The translations under genes and the position numbers were made by a program. From Monoraphidium neglectum (lineage: Eukaryota > Chlorophyta > Chlorophyceae > Sphaeropleales > Selenastraceae): a stretch of 37,228 bases of DNA. The notes beneath the pieces are model-generated. The model was not told where the DNA came from and searched no databases. It saw nothing but the letters and a program-made list of their open reading frames with translations. The DNA lies in contig NW_014013456.1 of the NCBI RefSeq assembly GCF_000611645.1, positions 1-37,228 of the forward strand. Reading direction: 5' to 3'. Positions 31,586 to 37,228 of the stretch are shown here, piece by piece. How positions within the stretch are numbered: position 1 is the first letter of the stretch; every line of letters begins with the position of its first letter.

Positions 31586-33189
31586 CTACACAGGCAGCTC
31601 CCCTTTAGCCGATGTGCGCTGGCCCTCCTGGCGCACCTCGGGGCCAGACGAGCCTGCCGCCCCTGCTGCCGCCGCCGCGCCACCCGCGCCACGCTCCCCA
31701 GCGCGGGTCATAGGAGGCGAGCCCTCGCAACTCCCCTGCTCGGCCGCAGCGCCCGCCTCGTCGGCGACAGCCGCCTCCGCGCGGCGGCCTTGGAGGTACT
31801 GCAGCACCATGAACCCGCTCATGGCGGCGATGACGACGCCGAAGCCCGCCCACGTCAGGGGGGACCCGGGGATCTCCCTGAGCAGAATGATGGACCCCAC
31901 CAGCGACGACACGAGGCGGCAGCTGATGAAGAGCGCGACGACCGCGGCGCCCAGCACGCGGCTGCAGGACTGGGTCCAAATTGTGTTGAGCGCGTTGATG
32001 AAGAACCCGGCGAAAAATAGGACCGCCCAGTCCGCGGGCCGCAGCGCCGCGACCCAGGCCCAGTCGGCGCCCTCCAGGGCCGCCCCGAGGGGACCAAACA
32101 CGACGACGGCGACGGTCACGTTGGCCCACATGACCTGGCGGCCAGTGGTGAGCTTCTGGGTCGCCTGCAGCAGTAGTAGGTAGGCGGCCAGCAGGAACAT
32201 GGACACGGTCGCCAGCGCGAGCCCCACGGCCGTGTGTCGCGCGGAGCCGGCGGCGGCGGCCTGGTTGGAGGAGAGCCAGTTGCCGACGATGACCATGACG
32301 GACCCGGCCACTGCGAAGAAGAGCGCAATCGGCAGGGCACGGGGCGCGTTCTGGCGGAAGAGCAGCTTGTTGGCGATGGCGGTGACCAGGGGGGTGAGCA
32401 TGAAGACCAACCTGGGGCAGTTGGGGGTGGCGGGGAATGGGGTGCGTCAGGTTGGTTGGGTGCTGGTTTGGAGCGCGCGGCAGGGGTTGAAAGCTACTGT
32501 GCAAGCATAGGCTGGCGCCGGGGATAGGCGTATGGGGCCGCAGAGCATGCGGAAGCGCAGAGCATGGGCATGCAGGCGAGCAGAGGCGGTGAAAGCGCGC
32601 GGCAGGGGGCTCACTGGACGAGGTATGCGCGGGTGAGGCGCGAGGCGTAGATCAGCGTCAGAGCCTGCGTCGCCACGACGGCGCCGATGCCGGCCGCGGC
32701 CGCGAGGGACGTCAGCCGTGCGCGCCGTGCGGCGCGAAGGTCGCGCTGCCGCTGCTGCTCCTGCTGGTCTGCGGCAGCGAGCGGCAGCACCAGGCCGTCG
32801 GCGTCGGCCACCTTGGCCGCGGGGTCGCCGCCGCCGCTGCTAGGGGAAGGGTTGGGCTGCTCGGCTGCGGCGCGGCGCGCGGCGCGCGAGCGCCAGAGCG
32901 CCGCGATCGCGTCTGGCAGCGCCACGAAGAGGAGCAGGCCGGGCAAGGCCACTGCATTGACCATGAACGTCAGCTGGATAGTCGGGATCGGCCGGGAGGC
33001 AGTCGTTTGCAGGTAGCGCGAGCAGACGCCGAACAGGCCCCAGTTGAGCTGCACGAAGATGGCGAGGGCGACGTAGGCAAGCCATGTGACCATGGACACC
33101 TGCCGCAGCTGTGCCGCCGCAGCCAGCGCGGCGCGCTTGCTCGCTCCGCCGCGGCCGCTGGTGCCGACAGTCTGTGCTGCAGTCGACAT
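31586..33189 (-). CDS. EamA/DMT-superfamily membrane transporter, 2 exons
   Basis: This is probably a small-molecule exporter or exchanger of the drug/metabolite transporter superfamily; the substrate cannot be told from sequence. Exon 1 is 33189-32615 and exon 2 is 32411-31586, joined by a GT-AG intron through a split Gln codon, giving 466 residues. The ATG at 33189 has a good context (CGCCATGTCG). Membrane helices are seen at about residues 34-56, 71-93 and 160-182, and several more in exon 2 (starting LVFMLTPLVTAIANKLL and ending with WAGFGVVIAAMSGFMVLQYL). Together these suit a ten-helix EamA fold. NWGLFGVCSRYLQ in helix 1 and the closing GSIILLREIPGSPLTWAG are typical of EamA repeats. 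A long polar loop (about 98-158) splits the first repeat. The C-terminal 60 residues are Ala/Gly/Glu-rich and look disordered. The gene is divergent from the opine dehydrogenase. Confidence 0.85.
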
Positions 33190-33878
33190 GGCGAAGGCGT
33201 CTCCTGGCCGGGTGACCTTGAGCAGGTTTGACAACTACTTTCTTGTTGAGACTAATCGCAGGGTGAAAGTTGAGTTGTACTTGAGGTTGGCCGCGGTTGT
33301 GCGCGGGCCAAGTTCAATGCTGCCGTCGGACTTCTATCGAGTGGACTATTAGCGTTGTTCGCGGGTGGATTAGGTGAGAATGAATGCTTACAGAGACTCG
33401 TAGCGTCTCATGCTGCACTTCGATTGCAAATTTGTCGCCTGCGCGGCAGCGGCGGTCACTCGGCTGCTGGCCACCCGCCTGGCCACCCGGCAGGCCAGCC
33501 GCCCGGCCAAGAGTGGTGGCAGGGGACCCTAGCAGCTGCACAGCAGGTGCAAAAACATTTGCCAGCAAACATATTATCATGGGGCACTTTCTCCCGATCC
33601 ACGTTGCTCAAGCCCAGGTTGCATCTGAATTCGCACCACGCCCAGCCATTCTTACAAATCCATCCAAGCCGAAAGCCAGCAGTCCTTCACATTTGATAGC
33701 AACGCACGAAGCCCCAAGGAGCAGGCGCAACTCAGCTCTGCATCTTTTCCTGACCCTTTATAACTCGTTTGCATCGGGCCCGTGGTCAGCCAGCTTTCAT
33801 CGCTGCCCAGCCGTTGGCGCGGCCTATCTATACAAACCTCCTTCAAACCTCTATTTGCGGGTCGCCGTCGAGCTTTTC
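33190..33878. promoter_or_regulatory. Divergent promoter region between transporter and opine dehydrogenase
   Basis: The two start codons are 689 bases apart and point away from each other. A TATA-like TTTATAA lies at 33757-33763, about 116 bases before the opine dehydrogenase ATG, and a second weak one (TATCTATACAAA) at 33825-33836. Short direct repeats of a CTGGCCACCCG type lie at about 33467-33510. I see no clear element for the transporter side. Confidence 0.4.
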
Positions 33879-35889
33879 ATGGCCGCCGCACTGAAGGGTC
33901 TGAACATAGTGGTCTGCGGCAGCGGCAACGGAGGTGAGAGGGCGCGCGTTTGGGGTCGCGCACGCTGAGGACGTTTTACCTCCTTTCGACCCACGAATGT
34001 GTTGGGCCATGCACGTACTTATATCACCACGTGCACGCTGCAGCTTGCCTACTTGTTGCACGTGCATCCCTTGACAGCCCACCCCTCGCCCATCCCCAAT
34101 CTCCCCCGTCCCGCCAAACCCGACAGCCCAAGCTGCTGCCGGCCTGCTCGCGTCCCAAGGCCACGCAGTCAACGTCCTCCTCGGCGCCCGATATGCCGCC
34201 CGCGCCGCCGACCTCGCTGCGGCGCTCGCCGCCGCCGGCGGTGACATCACCGTCTCCTCCCCCGCCGGCGAGGCCCGCGGCCGCGTCGCCGGCGTCACCA
34301 GCCACGCGGCGTCGGTGACGCCAGGCGCCGACGTCGTGGTCGTGTCGCTGCCCGGCCCGGCCATCCCCGGTATGCTCGCTGAGCTGGCGCCGCATCTGGG
34401 GCCCCACCAGCTAGTCCTGCTGCTAATGGGCACCGGCCCCGCCAACTACATGTCGCTCGCGGACGCCGTCGCCGCCGCTCAAGGCCCCGGCGCCCCCCTC
34501 CCGGTCTACGCCGCCGCCAAGACCCTCCCCTGGGCCTGCCGCCTCGTCGGCCCCGGCCGCGTGCGCGTCGGCGGCGCCAAGACGGCGCTAACGTTTGCGG
34601 CAGCGCCGGGCGCGCCTGCCCTGCTGAAGGCGATGCTGCCGCCGCTGCTCGGGAGCCTGTTCCCTGGGACCGCTTTCGAGCTGGAGGACTCCCCGCTTGA
34701 GGGCGTGCTGGGCATCCCCTATGGCCTCATGCTGAACCCCATTGTGGTGAGCTTACAACATGGAAACAGGAAACGAGGAGGCTCACGCTGCTGAACTGAT
34801 GGCTTTTTCCTGCCACCTCGCCCAGCTTCCGGTTCGGGTGGGGCGGCTTGCTGTGTGCTTGCAAGCAGCCGGCATTCCGTTGCTTCAGCCTGCGAGCAGC
34901 CCTGCGACCGCAGCATACCAGATGCTCTTGCTCCTCTCCTGACCACCGTCCCGCGCTTCAACACCCCTTGCTCCCAACCACCACAGCACCCCGGCGTCAT
35001 GTACGGCACCTGGGCCGACTGGGACGGCACTCCCCTGCCCGAGGCGCCATTGTTCTACCACGCCGCCACCCCCACCGCCGCCGATGCCATCGACGGCTTG
35101 GCCGCCGACGCGCGCGCCGTGGTTGGCGCGCTGTGCGAAGCTCTCGGCGTGAACTTCCCGGCTGGCATCACGGACCCCAGGAGCACCCTGGCCGGCATGT
35201 ACCGCGGCCAGGTCGACGATGACTCGACCACGCTGAGCCTGCTGAGGACCAACGCCGCCTACGCCGGCGTGCGTCACCCGATGGCCGCGTCACCCGCTGC
35301 ACCCGGTGACACCGCCGTCACCGGCGGCGGCCTGGTGCCCGACTTCTCGTCGCGGCTGCTGACGGAGGACCTGCCGTGCGGCCTGGTGCCGCTGCGGGGC
35401 GTGGCTGAGATCCTGGGTGTGGCCACGCCCTGGGTGGACCGGGTCATCACGTGGGCGCAGGGCGTGATGGGCAGGGAGTACCTCGTGGGCGGCAAGCTGG
35501 CCGGCCACGACGTCGCCTCGAGCGACGCGCCGCAGCGGTTCGGCGCGCGTACGGTAGAGGAGCTCGCGCTCACAGCTGCGCGGCCGGCGGGCGGGCTTGC
35601 GACGGCGGCCGAGGCGGCGCCAGCGCCTGCTGAGCTGGCGTCGGAGTTCTGGGAGGAGCCCATTTCGCAGACGCTGTCTGTCCGCGCCCCGTCCGTCGGC
35701 GCGGAGGGCTTCGGGACCGCGTTTGCCCTGGACATGCCCTCCGCCGAGAGGGCGCCGCACCTCCTCCCTGGCAGGCTGCTGAACAAGGCGTGCTCGGTGA
35801 TCGTGGCGTCGGCGAAGCCCCCGCTGGGCGCACCCGTGCGTCGCCTCAACCGCTCGGTGACGCTGCCCACCCTGGCCGCCGCGATGTGA
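33879..35889 (+). CDS. Opine (octopine/nopaline-type) dehydrogenase family protein, 3 exons
   Basis: Opine dehydrogenases reduce the imine formed between a 2-oxo acid such as pyruvate and an amino acid, using NAD(P)H, usually in the cytosol. Exons 33879-33933, 34127-34746 and 34987-35889 join in phase to 525 residues. The N-terminal Rossmann domain starts NIVVCGSGNGAQAAAGLL (GxGxxA at residues 14-19) and continues with GADVVVVSLPGPAIPGMLAEL. The C-terminal catalytic domain begins at NPIVHPGVMYG; His226 matches the conserved catalytic His of the family. RLLTEDLPCGLVPLRGVAEILGVATPWVD is a further hallmark block. The protein is longer than typical members (about 360-420), with extra Ala-rich sequence around residues 320-335 and 420-450. 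The second acceptor (CGACAG at 34121-34126) was chosen because it restores GNGAQAAA. The amino-acid substrate is not predictable. No signal peptide is seen. Confidence 0.85.
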
Positions 35890-36164
35890 CACGTGACACA
35901 CATCCTGTGCGCGGCCCCCGCTGCCCTTTGCTTGCATTTGTATATGCACGTTGCATGCACGCAACCATTTTGGTTTCAACTTTGTCTTGAGCTTGCCGGT
36001 TCTGAACACCTGCACATTCTAAAAAATCAACGAGCTGGCTGTTTATCATGAACACATCATCTCAGCGTATGCCTTAAGTTTCAAGCTTGGTCTGCCACAA
36101 TTCACCTCATCTCCCTGCAATGCACAACAAAAATTTTGTATCGATCAATTCACAACCCATCATC

Positions 36165-36169
36165 TGTAA
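36165..36169 (+). terminator. TGTAA polyadenylation signal of the opine dehydrogenase gene
   Basis: This is the first TGTAA after the TGA stop at 35887-35889, about 275 bases downstream. A second copy follows at 36204-36208. Confidence 0.55.
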
Positions 36170-36864
36170 GTACCTTATTACTGCATGACGAAGTGCACAG
36201 TCGTGTAACCGACAAGACTGATTTGTGGCAAGGGCTGCTGGGGAATACAGGAGAAGGGAAGATCAAGGAGATAGTGTAGACCTGGAATGGATGAAAAGTC
36301 CCAACAAAAAATGTGTGAATGCGGGTCGGAAGAGGGCCTAAGCTCATGCCCATTCACTGCATGCAGTCAAAGCGGCCTGGTCCAACGGCGCAGGCAGGAG
36401 GTGAGCTGCGTGAATGGATGGCAATGGACCGCGCCAAGCGAATAGATGATTGGCGGAGTGCGTTGGATGTTTGTGGGTCGTGAAGGCAATTGCTGCTCCC
36501 ACAGATGGGCAGAGATAAGTCAATGGGCCTCAAGGAAACGGCCGCTTCAACGCCTGCGTACAAACGCTGATACTGGCTTTGTTGGTTGGCACATGTGCGG
36601 CTCAACGGAGCTCGGCCGTCGCGGCCAGATCCATGGAAAACCAGCTGTCGGCCTGTGCTTATGCTCCCTAAAAGGACATCAATAGAGCCCCCAAAGGCAG
36701 GCCGTGCTGCCCGCGTCGCACGTGACACGGCCAGTGCGGCACCTGAGGGGGTACGCCAGGCCCACGCCGCGACCGCGCTACCAGGCGAGCGGTGCGCCCA
36801 GCCGTATTGAGCGCGGCTGGCGGCCACGCGCCGCTTCGCGCCAGCTGCCCAGACGCGACCACCG
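36170..36864. other. Intergenic/3' region between opine dehydrogenase and UIM gene
   Basis: Two genes converge here. The left part is AT-richer, as expected for 3' untranslated sequence. From about 36700 rightward it is GC-rich and continuous with the minus-strand gene. A possible donor (AACAG|GTAGCG, minus strand at about 36866) means that gene could splice further into this stretch, but I found no convincing further exon. Confidence 0.4.
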
Positions 36865-37228
36865 CTACCTGTTGCCGCCGCCGCCGCCTGCCCCGCCGTG
36901 CGGCGCCCTGCCCCACCACGGCGCAGTAACGTCCACAACAGCGTCCGCCTCTGTCGACGCACTCCCGCCGCCCTCCGAACGTCCCCCGCCGCGCCGCCCC
37001 GCGTCCCCGCCGGAGCCGGCGCCCGCGCCGGCCTCGGTCATCGACGCGGCGAGCGCCTTCCGCAGCTGCTCCTCCTCGAGCGAGGCCGCCAGCGCCGCGC
37101 GCACCCGCGCCTCCTCCGCGTCCCGCCTGGCCAGCATGTCGAGGAGGGACGCGTCCACGTCAGCGTACCGCCCGCCCCGCGCGGGCTGCGGGCCGGCGCC
37201 GGCAGCCGCGGCGGCGGGCGCCCATGCC
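36865..37228 (-). CDS. C-terminal part of a tandem ubiquitin-interacting-motif protein (partial at window edge)
   Basis: The frame is open from the right edge and ends in TAG at 36865-36867. It contains ADVDASLLDMLARRDAEE and then two back-to-back UIM helices: EEARVRAALAASLEE (about 37119-37072) and EEEQLRKALAASMTE (about 37077-37033). Each fits the UIM pattern of an acidic patch, a hydrophobic residue, Ala, then Ser three residues on and an acidic residue. UIMs bind ubiquitin, as in proteasome, endocytosis or deubiquitinase adaptors. The rest is a Gly-rich tail. The N-terminal part lies outside the window, so the enzyme or adaptor type cannot be named. The stop codon overlaps a donor-like site, so the last exon may continue by splicing. 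Confidence 0.65.
   Translation of the reverse strand, partial: AWAPAAAAAGAGPQPARGGRYADVDASLLDMLARRDAEEARVRAALAASLEEEQLRKALAASMTEAGAGAGSGGDAGRRGGGRSEGGGSASTEADAVVDVTAPWWGRAPHGGAGGGGGNR

Noticed and set aside
36354..36962. 202-residue minus-strand frame downstream of the UIM gene
   Set aside because: It overlaps the UIM frame out of phase, is Arg/Ala-rich and has no domain. The UIM frame is better supported.

Overview
The window looks like nuclear DNA of a green alga (Chlorophyta, probably Chlorophyceae). It is very GC-rich. Genes are broken into many short exons by introns of roughly 100-350 bases that start GT or GC and end AG. TGTAA, the usual green-algal polyadenylation signal, follows several stop codons. 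Codons end mostly in G or C. No prokaryotic operon, tRNA, rRNA, CRISPR array or intact transposon was recognised.

Layout, left to right. (1) 427-3729, plus: splicing factor SF3B4, 8 exons, two RRMs and a proline/methionine-rich tail. (2) 3984-7797, minus, tail-to-tail with SF3B4: a GEX1/KAR5/Brambleberry nuclear-fusion (karyogamy) protein with signal peptide, six-cysteine domain, coiled coil, three C-terminal membrane helices and a long glutamine-rich tail. (3) 7798-9503: intergenic. (4) about 9504-29789, plus: one giant gene of about 45 exons and 3,170 residues, a member of the DUF3638/DUF3645 family. It carries a P-loop (GEGKT), a DESDE box and an RGADLK motif that together resemble a SecA/superfamily-2 motor. 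One exon contains an apparent single-base frameshift. (5) 29790-31411: intergenic. (6) 31586-33189, minus: a two-exon EamA/DMT-type transporter. (7) 33879-35889, plus, divergent from the transporter: a three-exon opine (octopine/nopaline-type) dehydrogenase. (8) 36865-37228, minus, running off the right edge: the C-terminal part of a protein with two back-to-back ubiquitin-interacting motifs.

The genes do not form a pathway. SF3B4 is general splicing machinery, GEX1 acts at gamete nuclear fusion, the opine dehydrogenase is a fermentative or amino-acid NAD(P)H enzyme, and the giant protein has no settled function. Exon models were built by hand: GT/GC-AG borders were chosen so that reading phase is kept and the protein matches the family. 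Phase closes at every junction of the giant gene except in exon 12. The weakest parts are the start and exon 5 of the giant gene, and the exon 5/6 borders and C-terminal tail of GEX1.
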